A DNA stretch of 12,372 bases from an uncultured Clostridia bacterium (lineage in GTDB: Bacteria; Bacillota; Clostridia; JAAYHZ01), in assembly GCA_937894465.1 (NCBI GenBank), contig CALCRE010000228.1:1-12372 (forward strand), written 5' to 3'. Made by a program: the position numbers and the translations under genes. Shown here one piece after another: positions 1 to 6,885 of this stretch (positions within the stretch are counted from its first letter, which is position 1; each line of letters starts with the position of its first letter). The notes beneath the pieces were generated by a model, which saw only the letters and a list, made by a program, of their open reading frames with translations, was not told the DNA's origin and did not search any database.

Positions 1-1
1 A

Positions 2-220
2 TACGAAGTTGGTAGTGGAGATCGAACAACATACCTAAAAAACCGAAAAGGTGTGGCTAATGTTGATTTGTATGATAATTTGCCGGAGAAAATAAGAAAC
101 TTTACTCCCGGTACTCATCAAGCGGCTTTCTACTTGAAACTCGGATACAAGATCATCGGGGTGATGCCTGATGCTAATGGAATAGGAAAACCGGATATCT
201 TTTTTGGTAAACGACTATGA
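2..220 (+). CDS. GNAT-family N-acetyltransferase, C-terminal fragment (aminoglycoside 6'-acetyltransferase-like)
   Basis: An open frame enters from the left edge and runs 72 codons to a TGA at 218-220, so only the C-terminal part of the gene is in the window. The end of the protein reads AAFYLKLGYKIIGVMPDANG followed by IGKPDIFFGKRL. In GNAT acetyltransferases this corresponds to the last acetyl-CoA-binding helix (the A-x-F-Y-x-K-L-G-Y pattern) and the final strand. The VxPDANGxGKPDI tail is characteristic of the AAC(6')-like group, which acetylates aminoglycosides or unknown small amines with acetyl-CoA. The substrate cannot be told from this fragment, and resistance should not be assumed. 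The gene is not broken at its 3' end. It sits directly before a decayed gene remnant. Confidence 0.8.
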   Translation, partial: YEVGSGDRTTYLKNRKGVANVDLYDNLPEKIRNFTPGTHQAAFYLKLGYKIIGVMPDANGIGKPDIFFGKRL

Positions 221-240
221 CAAATAATATAAATGCAAAT

Positions 241-1048
241 ATGGTTGTCTTTTCCTTTGAAACGATGCATAATTGTTCTATACAGTGTGATCTAAGGCAA
301 TTAGTAATGTTGAAGGAACATCAATCAAGGATTTGAACTTTGATATTATTAGAGATTATTTTTTGAAATACAACACATTTGATTTATATGAAGAGTCCGA
401 AGAGTCTGTGGAAAGAATATTGGTAAATGCAGATATTTTGAAGACAGAAAACTTTGCACAGTAGGCGGATTGCTGATATTTGGTAAAAATCCCGAAAAGC
501 ACTTACCTCAAAATGACGTAAGTTTTGCCCATTTTAATGGGAATGAGATATCAGATGAGTTGATCGATAAAAAGACACTGACAGGAAGAATTCAGGATAT
601 TAGTGAACAGTTGATGGTTGTGATTAAAGACAATACGCTTACTCCATCAGTTATTAAGGTTTTAAAAAGAGAAGACAAAGAAGAATATCCGATGATTATT
701 ATGAGGGAGTCTATTGTAAACTCCCTAGTACACAGAAACTATGCTATCAGCGGATCGAAAATTAGAGTGTTTATGTATGATGATAAAATTGAGTTTCGAA
801 GTCCAGGAAGATTGCCTAATACAGTCACTGTAAATAAGATGAAGATTGGTGTGTCCTATTCCCGGAACCCGTTTGTTGTTAAATATATGGAAAACATGCG
901 ATATATTGATCATTTAGGAAGAGGCGTACCGATGAACCGGCTCTATTGGAACAAGGTGAAGAGTTTATACTTGTTATTTACAAATCATACTCCGCATAAA
1001 CAAAATGACAGTATTGTTGAAATAAAGCGAATGATGAGGAGAAGTTGA
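241..1048 (+). pseudogene. Decayed AlbA_2/RecG-like putative transcriptional regulator, multiply frameshifted
   Basis: Pieces of one protein family appear in successive frames. Around 241-290 there is an SFETM-like motif. At 291-464 a stretch reading VEGTSIKDLNFDIIRDYF and ending LVNADILKTENFAQ runs into a TAG. At 458-933 another frame continues with TVGGLLIFGKNPEKHLPQ, then RESIVNSLVHRNYAISGSKI, IEFRSPGRLPNTVTV and IDHLGRGVPM. At 934-999 a further frame reads EPALLEQGEEFILVIYKS and stops at TAA 997-999. This is the order of motifs in the C-terminal two thirds of the helix-turn-helix/AlbA_2 (annotated RecG-like) regulators. The N-terminal AlbA_2 domain is missing. A one-base loss near 455-458 explains the second break, and a small deletion plus frameshift the one near 934. 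The longest open piece starts at TTG 470 (192 codons, to 1048), but its last 38 residues are out of the ancestral frame. It is unlikely to be functional. Confidence 0.82.
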
Positions 1049-1049
1049 C

Positions 1050-1532
1050 ATGACATGGCCAACACATATAGTCGCTGCTGGAGGTTACGTTTTTGATAAG
1101 GATGGCAACATCCTTATTGTTAAAACGAAAAATAGGGGATGGGATTGTACAGGAGGTCAAATCGAAAAAGGTGAGAGTATCGAAGAAGGTGTTTTACGGG
1201 AGATATTAGAAGAAAGCGGTGTTAAAGCATCTGTAAGGTGTTTGGCCGGAATATATTCAAACGTAGGACAACACGTTTTTTATGATGGTGTTACACCTGT
1301 TCCCACAAAGGTTATGTTTGACTTCATATGCGACTATATTGACGGTGAATTATCTACATCGGATGAAACCGATGATGTGTTGTGGGTTCCTAAAGATAAA
1401 GTTTTCGAATATGTAACAAACCCTACTCTCATATTCAGATTTCAAAATGTAATCGGGTTTGATGGCCGAATTCAATATTGCTCATATGTTTCAAGGCCTG
1501 ACTTTAAGCTTTTATCATCAAGATATGTCTAA
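1050..1532 (+). CDS. Nudix hydrolase
   Basis: This is a 160-residue protein with a complete Nudix box at residues 36-58: G36, then E42, the R50-E51 pair and E54-E55-x-G57, matching G-x5-E-x7-RE-x-x-EE-x-G. The glutamates of the REXXEE core that bind the divalent metal are all present. The first strand (HIVAAGGYVFDKDGNILIVK) is typical of the fold. Family members hydrolyse a nucleoside diphosphate linked to another group. The substrate here is not identifiable, and the length is usual for small housekeeping Nudix enzymes. The ATG at 1050 has a GAGGAG site at 1036-1041. The gene follows the pseudogene remnant closely and ends 39 bases before the next gene, so the two may be co-transcribed. It is expected to be cytoplasmic, with no signal peptide. 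Confidence 0.9.
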   Translation: MTWPTHIVAAGGYVFDKDGNILIVKTKNRGWDCTGGQIEKGESIEEGVLREILEESGVKASVRCLAGIYSNVGQHVFYDGVTPVPTKVMFDFICDYIDGELSTSDETDDVLWVPKDKVFEYVTNPTLIFRFQNVIGFDGRIQYCSYVSRPDFKLLSSRYV

Positions 1533-1571
1533 CCGATGTAAATGGAATAGCAAGAGGCATGAGGTGTATTC

Positions 1572-3809
1572 ATGAGAACAAAAAGGTTTGGTGAAAGAAG
1601 AATCATAAGCTACAGTGGAACACCAGTGCAGGTGGGAAATACTTTGCAAAAGATTGTGAGTAAGTTTGAGAAGTCTTGTTCCGACATCCCGGAATTGATA
1701 AAAGGTTCCTTGTTTGACCCTAATGAATGTAATCAATTGCCTGCTGATGTAGTAAAAGCCTTCGAATCAACGGGTCTTGGTATGACAGTTTCAGTAGTGG
1801 ATCAGGATGACGTTGCATGGATCGGTACGAGTCATGGCGTGGTTCGAATCGATTTGTCCGAAAGAGTAAAAGAAGATCAAATACAATATTTTTCAGGTCC
1901 AAGGTATTTATATGACAGAAATAATCATGTGAAAGCCCTTACTTTAGATGGGGATCAGGGTGTGTGGGTGTTGACCCAAACCGGTATTTCCCACATTGAG
2001 ATGAAACCTTTGAGTTACACAGAAAAAGCAATTCATATGAGTGATCACTCCCAAATGCATGTAAACAGACGGGGAATAGTTTCTGATTCTATATGGTCGG
2101 AGGGTAAGTGGAAACCGGTTGTAACGGATAATGACGGTTTATGGACATCGATGTATGCCGCCGGGGAATGTTTCCGCTATGGGGTGCAAACCGACCCGGA
2201 ACAAAAAGTAATTGCTCGGAGAATTGCAGTTAAATCTGTGGAAGCGGTTTTATTGATTGCAAATATCCCGGCAAGAGACGGATATGTTGATGCAAAGATA
2301 AGGCATTATGTCAATACTTTTATCAATTCGTCCAATGAGATGTCAAAAGAATATGTGAAAAAGAATGGAGATCCGGTTTACTGTTACCCAAAAGAAGGCC
2401 CTGTAGGTATGAAACTGGAGAAGCTCTTAAATACTATAGACACTCATAAGCCCCGCACACCGGAAGATTGGGTGATGGAAGGGGATGCTCGAACAAAGAA
2501 GCGTTTGATGAAGGGCTTTATGGCTAGAACATATCTGATTGACGGATTGGAACAGGTTCCCCTCGGAGGATTATACTTTAAAAAGATGATAAAAGGGGAC
2601 AAGATGATTGCCAAAGCAAGACCTTTTGATCCCGGGTCAGGGCCGGATGATCCTAAAAGAGTCGGATATAACCTTGTAAACAATAGGGCGCGAATGGTAG
2701 AAGATTTTGCTGGGATTGAAACGGATGCAAGTTGTGAGGTTCCTGAGAGACTGGCTCGCTTATATCGCACTGTTACAAAGGAAGACGGTACTTTTTATAG
2801 CGATGCGGATGTCTGGTACAAGGCGGATACGAGCACAGATGAAATCATCGGACATTTGTTTTTATATAAAATCGCATACGATTTGTTATGCACAGGAGAA
2901 CATGCCGATTTCGAATTAGGAGAACTGATTGTTAGCACCACCTGTAACCTTGCACCACACATTTTTTACAACGACTATTGTTTGGTGGATGCAACAGGGC
3001 AACCCACAACATGGGGCAAGATGTCTCGGGAGTACTTCAGCAGCCTTTTTGCCTGGAGTGACTGTCCCTTGAACTGCTTGGTTTTGTTATCCATATTCAA
3101 ACTGGCTTACTATTTCACAAAAGATGAAAAATGGGAAAAAGAATATAGGAAACTGGCTCTTGAGGCTCCGTATCAGTATGCGGACCTTGCAGGAGAGTAT
3201 CGGGAAAGATACAAGCAAGAGGCGGTTTATTTTTTCAAAAAAGAGAATCCTGACGCAGATAAAGACGACCCGAGGTTGGATCCGGATTCTTTTGAAACGG
3301 CAAAAGCGGTGCAGGTAAGGCTAAATTATTCAGATGAAGAAATGGCTATGTTGGCATATTATTTATTGTTCCAAATGGAAGCTGATCCTGTTATTTTAGA
3401 GAAATATAGAAAAGGGATCGACACCTGGTGGATCAGTATCAAGTACAGCGATAATCCCCTTTGGATGTACATATATCAGCTGGCATACCCTAAAGACGAG
3501 GGAAAGGTGGATTTAGAGAGAGCTGCTTGGTCCTTGAAAAGACATCCTGTGGACACAAGATGTTGGAAAGCAGATAACAGCTTCCGAAACGATATCATTG
3601 ATTATATGGGTAAGAATAAAGCCATGTCTGCCAAGGAGGACGGATGGTTTGTAGCGTTGCCACTTGATGAGAGACCTCATGGAAAATACAACGGTTGTCC
3701 TTTTGCCATAAGAGGTGGAGCGGATCAAGGGGAAAGGCTGGAAAGCTCTGCAACATATACGTTACCTTATTGGATGGGGCGTTTCCATAGATTGATCCAT
3801 GAAGAATAA
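1572..3809 (+). CDS. Large protein of unknown function: propeller-like repeats plus probable helical (alpha/alpha) toroid domain
   Basis: This 745-residue protein belongs to no family I can name with confidence. The N-terminus has two repeats like the blades of two-component-regulator propellers: VAWIGTSHGVVRIDL at residues 81-95 and GVWVLTQTGISHIEM at 130-144. The body is helical and rich in W, Y and acidic residues, with three striking segments: DNDGLWTSMYAAGECFRYG (about 186-204), EDGTFYSDADVWYKADTS then TDEIIGHLF (404-430), and DYCLVDATGQPTTWGKMS (468-485). Such aromatic and acidic clusters spaced along a helical chain recall six-hairpin (alpha/alpha)6 glycan-active enzymes, so a role with a carbohydrate is possible but unproven. 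There is no signal peptide or membrane segment, so it is probably cytoplasmic. The ATG at 1572 has a GAGGTG site at 1561-1566. It may share a transcript with the Nudix gene. It ends 17 bases from a convergent gene. Confidence 0.72.
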   Translation: MRTKRFGERRIISYSGTPVQVGNTLQKIVSKFEKSCSDIPELIKGSLFDPNECNQLPADVVKAFESTGLGMTVSVVDQDDVAWIGTSHGVVRIDLSERVKEDQIQYFSGPRYLYDRNNHVKALTLDGDQGVWVLTQTGISHIEMKPLSYTEKAIHMSDHSQMHVNRRGIVSDSIWSEGKWKPVVTDNDGLWTSMYAAGECFRYGVQTDPEQKVIARRIAVKSVEAVLLIANIPARDGYVDAKIRHYVNTFINSSNEMSKEYVKKNGDPVYCYPKEGPVGMKLEKLLNTIDTHKPRTPEDWVMEGDARTKKRLMKGFMARTYLIDGLEQVPLGGLYFKKMIKGDKMIAKARPFDPGSGPDDPKRVGYNLVNNRARMVEDFAGIETDASCEVPERLARLYRTVTKEDGTFYSDADVWYKADTSTDEIIGHLFLYKIAYDLLCTGEHADFELGELIVSTTCNLAPHIFYNDYCLVDATGQPTTWGKMSREYFSSLFAWSDCPLNCLVLLSIFKLAYYFTKDEKWEKEYRKLALEAPYQYADLAGEYRERYKQEAVYFFKKENPDADKDDPRLDPDSFETAKAVQVRLNYSDEEMAMLAYYLLFQMEADPVILEKYRKGIDTWWISIKYSDNPLWMYIYQLAYPKDEGKVDLERAAWSLKRHPVDTRCWKADNSFRNDIIDYMGKNKAMSAKEDGWFVALPLDERPHGKYNGCPFAIRGGADQGERLESSATYTLPYWMGRFHRLIHEE

Positions 3810-3826
3810 CGTCAACAATGAAAAAA

Positions 3827-4516
3827 TCAGATATGAAGAAAGCCGAAGCTGTAATCCCTGCTAATAATGGTATCCACGCGCCTTTTGGCTTCCTCGAAAG
3901 TCTTGTACTTTTTAGGTTCTTCGTAATCATAGCAATCAAACATGAACAATGTATGAAAGATCTTTTTAAAGGATGTGTTTTTGCGTGCTCTTAAAAATGC
4001 CCTTATATCCGGTTCATTATATCCTAGCAATCCAAAAACAAGATTTACTGACCTTTCGTCATATGTTAATAAATCAATGGTCATATCGGTCACTGTGTAA
4101 TAATTGTCCTCGTCATAAAAAAGGATTTCTACATACCGGTATGCATATTCGTCATCTCTTAGTTTTTTTCGAAATCGATAATTATCCTCTTCCTCTAAGA
4201 TCCATTTCCCGGGTTTGTCGAGTACTACATATTTGACTTGCTTTGTCTTACGATCCTCCTTTTTTAATTCAAAGGTTGTATCTTCCACATAGACGGCCTG
4301 TCCGCTGTACCAAGCCTTAAAAATAGACGGATCGCAGTAGAAAAAGTCCTTTGTGCTCATTTCAACCATCATATTGTTGATGGATATGACACAAATCGTC
4401 TCTTCCTCGGTGTGTTTTTTGACGCCTACAAAAATACCGTAGTGATATTTACGATACTTGGACGAATACATGAACGCCACTTGTGTTCCTTTTGCCATTT
4501 CATTGATTGTCTTCAT
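3827..4516 (-). CDS. Hypothetical protein, 229 residues, highly charged, function unknown
   Basis: I do not recognise this protein. The frame can be opened further upstream, to 4645, but the ATG at 4516 is preceded at the right distance by GGAGGA, so the protein begins MKTINEMAKGTQVAFMYSSK. The upstream extension also runs into nrdG. The chain is rich in K, E, D and Y. It seems to have a beta-rich first half (KYHYGIFVGVKKH, QAVYVEDTTFELKKE) and a helical C-terminal part containing a DYEEPKKYKTFEEAKRRVD segment. No signal peptide, membrane helix, metal-binding cluster or catalytic motif is visible. It lies 97 bases downstream of nrdG on the same strand, with a weak hairpin between them, so it could be read from the nrdG promoter. 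It converges with the 745-residue gene. Coding potential is well supported by length, start signal and codon pattern; function is open. Confidence 0.75.
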   Translation of the reverse strand: MKTINEMAKGTQVAFMYSSKYRKYHYGIFVGVKKHTEEETICVISINNMMVEMSTKDFFYCDPSIFKAWYSGQAVYVEDTTFELKKEDRKTKQVKYVVLDKPGKWILEEEDNYRFRKKLRDDEYAYRYVEILFYDEDNYYTVTDMTIDLLTYDERSVNLVFGLLGYNEPDIRAFLRARKNTSFKKIFHTLFMFDCYDYEEPKKYKTFEEAKRRVDTIISRDYSFGFLHI

Positions 4517-4523
4517 AGCTGTT

Positions 4524-4529
4524 TCCTCC
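4524..4529 (-). promoter_or_regulatory. Ribosome binding site that fixes the start of the 229-residue hypothetical gene
   Basis: On the minus strand GGAGGA lies 7 bases before the ATG at 4516. No comparable site precedes the more upstream in-frame starts, so the shorter protein is chosen. Confidence 0.75.
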
Positions 4530-4550
4530 ATAATGGTGTTGATTAAAATG

Positions 4551-4573
4551 AAAAAGCCGGCTATCAAACCGAC
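4551..4573 (-). terminator. Weak hairpin with T-run, possible nrdG terminator
   Basis: Read on the minus strand, GTCGG and CCGGC form a 5-bp stem with one G-U pair around an 8-base loop, followed directly by TTTTT. The short stem makes this a weak or leaky terminator between nrdG and the downstream hypothetical gene. It could also simply be a structured spacer. Confidence 0.35.
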
Positions 4574-4613
4574 ATTAACATATATTCCTTCAAGGAAACA
4601 AAGTGTAAACTTC

Positions 4614-5309
4614 CTACAATCCCCTAATATCCACCTGCTTGACATTTTGTTCTAGTAAGGGTTGGATCTTAGTAAAGAATGATTGGGGATGTGCTTCTAG
4701 TAGAAGTCTTGGATCTTGACAATTGTTTTCCGGTTTCTTGTATTGCTGAATGGCGTAGCGTTTTGCACCTTGGATCAAAAGGGATATTTCCAACAAATCC
4801 TCCTTGCTCAATGTAGGTGCTACGGTTGTTCGAAACTCATAATCCGGCGCATAGTTCATAATCAATTGAATGCTTTCTCGGATTTGGTCATTGTATGTTT
4901 GAACAGTTGTGATCTTTTGGGTTTTATGAATTGGTGCCTTGATGTCCATTGCAATAAAATCAAGGAGTCCTTGATCCAAAAGATTTGATAATACTTCCGG
5001 GCGGCTTCCGTTTGTGTCCAATTTAATTAAGACACCGGTATTCTTGGCTGTTTGGATGAAAGATGCCAACCCTCTTTGTAATGTAGGTTCCCCTCCGGAT
5101 ATGACAAGAGCGTCGATCATGCCTTTTCTTTTCATTAAATAGGTGAATATTTCTTCCGACGGAACGCACTCTATGGCGTCTTTCGGATGAATCAGATCTC
5201 TGTTATGACAATAATAACAATCAAAGTTACAACCGGGTGTAAATACAACCGTTGATATTTTTTCCGGGTAGTCCACCATGGACACCTTTTGCCATCCGGC
5301 GATTCTCAT
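4614..5309 (-). CDS. nrdG: Anaerobic ribonucleoside-triphosphate reductase activating protein (radical SAM, NrdG2 type)
   Basis: The 231-residue protein starts MRIAGWQKVSMVDYPEKIST and carries the radical-SAM cluster motif C27-x3-C31-x2-C34 (CNFDCYYCHN). The SAM-binding GGEP motif (VISGGEPTLQ) follows around residue 70, then a KLDTNGSRP strand typical of the fold. Length and the late QQYKKPENNCQDP segment fit the NrdG2 subfamily. NrdG uses a 4Fe-4S cluster and S-adenosylmethionine to generate the glycyl radical on NrdD, allowing deoxynucleotide synthesis without oxygen. NrdD itself is not in this window. The start at 5309 has GAGGT 8 bases upstream. The gene is divergent from the dehydrogenase operon. 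Related activases for other glycyl-radical enzymes share the same motifs, so the partner is inferred from the subfamily resemblance. Confidence 0.83.
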   Translation of the reverse strand: MRIAGWQKVSMVDYPEKISTVVFTPGCNFDCYYCHNRDLIHPKDAIECVPSEEIFTYLMKRKGMIDALVISGGEPTLQRGLASFIQTAKNTGVLIKLDTNGSRPEVLSNLLDQGLLDFIAMDIKAPIHKTQKITTVQTYNDQIRESIQLIMNYAPDYEFRTTVAPTLSKEDLLEISLLIQGAKRYAIQQYKKPENNCQDPRLLLEAHPQSFFTKIQPLLEQNVKQVDIRGL

Positions 5310-5335
5310 CTTTTAGTACCTCATTTTCTTACTTT

Positions 5336-5341
5336 AGTATA
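5336..5341 (-). promoter_or_regulatory. Probable -10 element of nrdG
   Basis: On the minus strand TATACT ends 26 bases before the nrdG start codon, which would give a short leader of about 20 bases. No good -35 hexamer stands at the ideal 17-base spacing; the nearest TTGATT is farther upstream (22 or more bases). The call therefore rests on the -10 match and position only. Confidence 0.4.
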
Positions 5342-5408
5342 ATCCTATCCTAATGCAAATGCGCAATCAAGAGATTTATCATTCTAATGATTCTTAATTT
5401 AAATAATG

Positions 5409-5423
5409 ATTGTTTTTAACAAT
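5409..5423. repeat. Short inverted repeat over the -35 region of the E2 promoter
   Basis: ATTGTT and AACAAT are perfect 6-bp arms around TTT. The repeat covers the proposed -35 hexamer (5410-5415), so it may be a protein-binding site or chance in AT-rich DNA. Confidence 0.35.
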
Positions 5424-5438
5424 ATCGCATGTTAAAAT
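5410..5438 (+). promoter_or_regulatory. Promoter of the E2-E3-E1 operon (extended -10)
   Basis: TTGTTT at 5410-5415 is followed after exactly 17 bases by TAAAAT at 5433-5438 (5 of 6 to the -10 consensus). The TG of an extended -10 element is present at 5430-5431. Transcription would start near 5445, leaving a leader of about 79 bases before the GTG start at 5524. The -35 is weak, as expected for an extended -10 or regulated promoter. This is the best promoter match in the intergenic region. Confidence 0.55.
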
Positions 5439-5446
5439 GTAACATG
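5428..5446. promoter_or_regulatory. Perfect 19-bp inverted repeat over the -10 element: candidate operator
   Basis: CATGTTA (5428-5434) and TAACATG (5440-5446) are perfect 7-bp arms separated by AAATG. The repeat fully covers the proposed -10 hexamer, so a bound repressor would block initiation. Size and symmetry suit a dimeric repressor. The DeoR-family protein encoded at 10802 is an obvious candidate but nothing in the sequence proves it, and no second copy was seen before the regulator or SDR genes. Confidence 0.5.
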
Positions 5447-5485
5447 GTAAATGTAAGATACGAACAATTGACGACGAAAATGAAT

Positions 5486-5501
5486 GTATCCTATCGGATA
5501 C
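5486..5501 (+). promoter_or_regulatory. Leader hairpin or operator just upstream of the E2 ribosome site
   Basis: GTATCC and GGATAC form a perfect 6-bp stem around a TATC loop, five bases before the AAGGAGGT ribosome site at 5507-5514. In RNA it could influence translation of the E2 gene; in DNA it could be a second operator. The neighbouring TTACCA (5502-5507) can pair with TGGTAA at 5445-5450, at the start of the leader. Confidence 0.35.
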
Positions 5502-5523
5502 TTACCAAGGAGGTATAAAGATC

Positions 5524-6867
5524 GTGGCCACACCAATTATTATGCCCAGACAAGGAAACACAGTGGAAAGTTGTATTGTTTCCAAATGGCATGTTAAAAA
5601 GGGAGATCAGGTTAAGTCGGGAGACTTGCTGTTCACCTATGAAACGGATAAGGCGACATTTGACGCTGAATCAACAGAGGACGGAACGGTCTTGGAGATT
5701 TTCTTTGATGTGGGAGATGATGTTCCCGTTTTGACCAATATGTGCATAATCGGTCAACCCGGAGAAGATATTTCTGCATTTTTACCCCAAGACGAACAAA
5801 AGGAAGAGAAGAAGGAACCGGAGCCGGTACAAGCGGTATCCGAGGGACCTTTGGTGCAAAAGGAAACACAGATGCAAACATCGGGATTTTTCGGTATATC
5901 TCCAAGAGCAAAAAACTTGGCGGATAAATCCGGTGCAGATTTGTCAAAAGTTGTTCCAACAGGACCCCAAGGAAGAGCCATTGAACGGGATGTGAGAAGT
6001 TTGATCAGTCAAGGAGCTTTGATTTCCAAGGCTGCCATGGCACAAGCGGATGGAAGCTCCGAATACATCGGAACGGGGTTAGGAGGAAGAATAATCCTTC
6101 CGGATTTGGTACAGGGTGAAAAAGTTGTATCTGAACCGGTTCAAACGTTAGAAGTACCAAAAGAACAGAAAATTGATTATACGGAAGAGCCTTTGACCAA
6201 TATCAGGAAGATCATCGGAAAGTCCATGCACAAATCTCTTGCGGAAATGGCACAGCTAACATTGAATGCCTCTTTCAATGCAACGGCAATTATGGATTAT
6301 CGCAAGAAGATCAAAGGGGCGATGGAAAAACTAGGGTTATCCAATATTACCCTGAATGATATTGTTATGTATGCCGTTACCAGAATCATTAAAAAGCACA
6401 AAGCCATTAATGCTCACTACACCGGAACATCCATGAAATATTTTTCCGATGTTCATTTGGGTATGGCGGTGGATACCGAAAGAGGCTTGATGGTACCTAC
6501 TATATTTAATGCCGATCAAATGTCCTTGAACCGGATTGCTGTAGAATCTAAAAAGCTTGCAGACGCATGTAAGACCGGAACCATCAATCCGGATTTACTG
6601 CAAGGAGGAACCTTTACGGTGACAAACCTGGGCGGTTTGGGTGTAGAGTCCTTCACTCCGGTGATCAATCCTCCCCAAACAGCTATATTAGGCGTATGCA
6701 GCATCACGGAGCGTCCCTATATGACGGATCAGGGATTGGCTTTGTATCCGGCTATGGGATTATCATTAACATTTGATCACAGAGCAGTGGATGGAGCACC
6801 TGCGGCCAAGTTCTTAAAAGACTTGTGTGAAGCTTTGGAAAACTTTGAGTTGTTAATGGCTTTATAA
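5524..6867 (+). CDS. E2 component: dihydrolipoyl acyltransferase of a 2-oxoacid/acetoin dehydrogenase-type complex
   Basis: This 447-residue protein forms the core of the complex and transfers the acyl group from its lipoyl arm to CoA. Domains run in the usual order. A single lipoyl domain covers residues 1-80, with the lipoylated lysine K43 in YETDKATF. A charged linker is followed by a peripheral subunit-binding domain at about 124-160 (ISPRAKNLADKSGADLSK, then GPQGRAIERDV). A second linker carries a GTGLGGRIILPDL segment that echoes the end of that domain. The catalytic domain runs from about 220 to 447, with H419 and D423 in the FDHRAVDG active-site motif. The start is GTG with AAGGAGGT 9 bases upstream. 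The E3 gene begins 18 bases after the stop, so this is the first gene of an operon. Acyl specificity (acetyl or other) cannot be read from sequence. A lipoate ligase or transferase is required but is not encoded here. Confidence 0.92.
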   Translation: MATPIIMPRQGNTVESCIVSKWHVKKGDQVKSGDLLFTYETDKATFDAESTEDGTVLEIFFDVGDDVPVLTNMCIIGQPGEDISAFLPQDEQKEEKKEPEPVQAVSEGPLVQKETQMQTSGFFGISPRAKNLADKSGADLSKVVPTGPQGRAIERDVRSLISQGALISKAAMAQADGSSEYIGTGLGGRIILPDLVQGEKVVSEPVQTLEVPKEQKIDYTEEPLTNIRKIIGKSMHKSLAEMAQLTLNASFNATAIMDYRKKIKGAMEKLGLSNITLNDIVMYAVTRIIKKHKAINAHYTGTSMKYFSDVHLGMAVDTERGLMVPTIFNADQMSLNRIAVESKKLADACKTGTINPDLLQGGTFTVTNLGGLGVESFTPVINPPQTAILGVCSITERPYMTDQGLALYPAMGLSLTFDHRAVDGAPAAKFLKDLCEALENFELLMAL

Positions 6868-6870
6868 GAA

Positions 6871-6876
6871 CAGGAG
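6871..6876 (+). promoter_or_regulatory. Ribosome binding site that points to a TTG start for the E3 gene
   Basis: CAGGAG directly touches the ATG at 6877, which would leave no spacer. It lies 9 bases before the in-frame TTG at 6886, a normal spacing. This supports the TTG as the true start. Confidence 0.65.
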
Positions 6877-6885
6877 ATGATTTTT

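Larger units (their letters stand above)
5310..5523. promoter_or_regulatory. Divergent intergenic control region between nrdG and the dehydrogenase operon
   Basis: This 214-base AT-rich stretch lies between two diverging genes. It contains a probable nrdG -10 element, a promoter with an extended -10 for the E2 gene, and four short perfect inverted repeats: 5378-5391 (ATCATT, 2-base gap, AATGAT), 5409-5423, 5428-5446 and 5486-5501. No convincing small gene was found in it. Confidence 0.7.

Noticed and set aside
971..1000. A promoter for the Nudix gene (TTGTTA and CATAAA)
   Set aside because: The match is weak and the spacing is 18 bases within AT-rich pseudogene sequence. It is no better than expected by chance.
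2444..2770. 108-codon minus-strand frame inside the 745-residue gene
   Set aside because: It is a shadow of the long plus-strand gene, with no ribosome site and no recognisable motif. The same holds for the other antisense frames within E2, E3 and E1.
4517..4645. 43-codon upstream extension of the minus-strand hypothetical gene, with a hydrophobic stretch resembling a signal anchor
   Set aside because: It overlaps the end of nrdG and runs through the hairpin region, and a strong ribosome site precedes the internal ATG at 4516. The hydrophobic stretch is most likely noncoding sequence.
5410..5422. TTGTT...AACAA as a Rex (NADH-sensing repressor) site
   Set aside because: The half-sites resemble the Clostridial Rex motif, but the gap is 3 bases instead of about 8, so the spacing does not fit.
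5468..5497. A second E2 promoter with TTGACG as -35
   Set aside because: The -35 is good, but the sequence 17-18 bases downstream (CTATCG/TATCGG) is a poor -10 and lies in the leader hairpin.
5429..5518. A 29-codon leader ORF whose stop codon follows directly on the E2 ribosome site
   Set aside because: There is no ribosome site before its ATG, the ATG lies upstream of the predicted transcription start, and the codons show no attenuation-type run of one amino acid.
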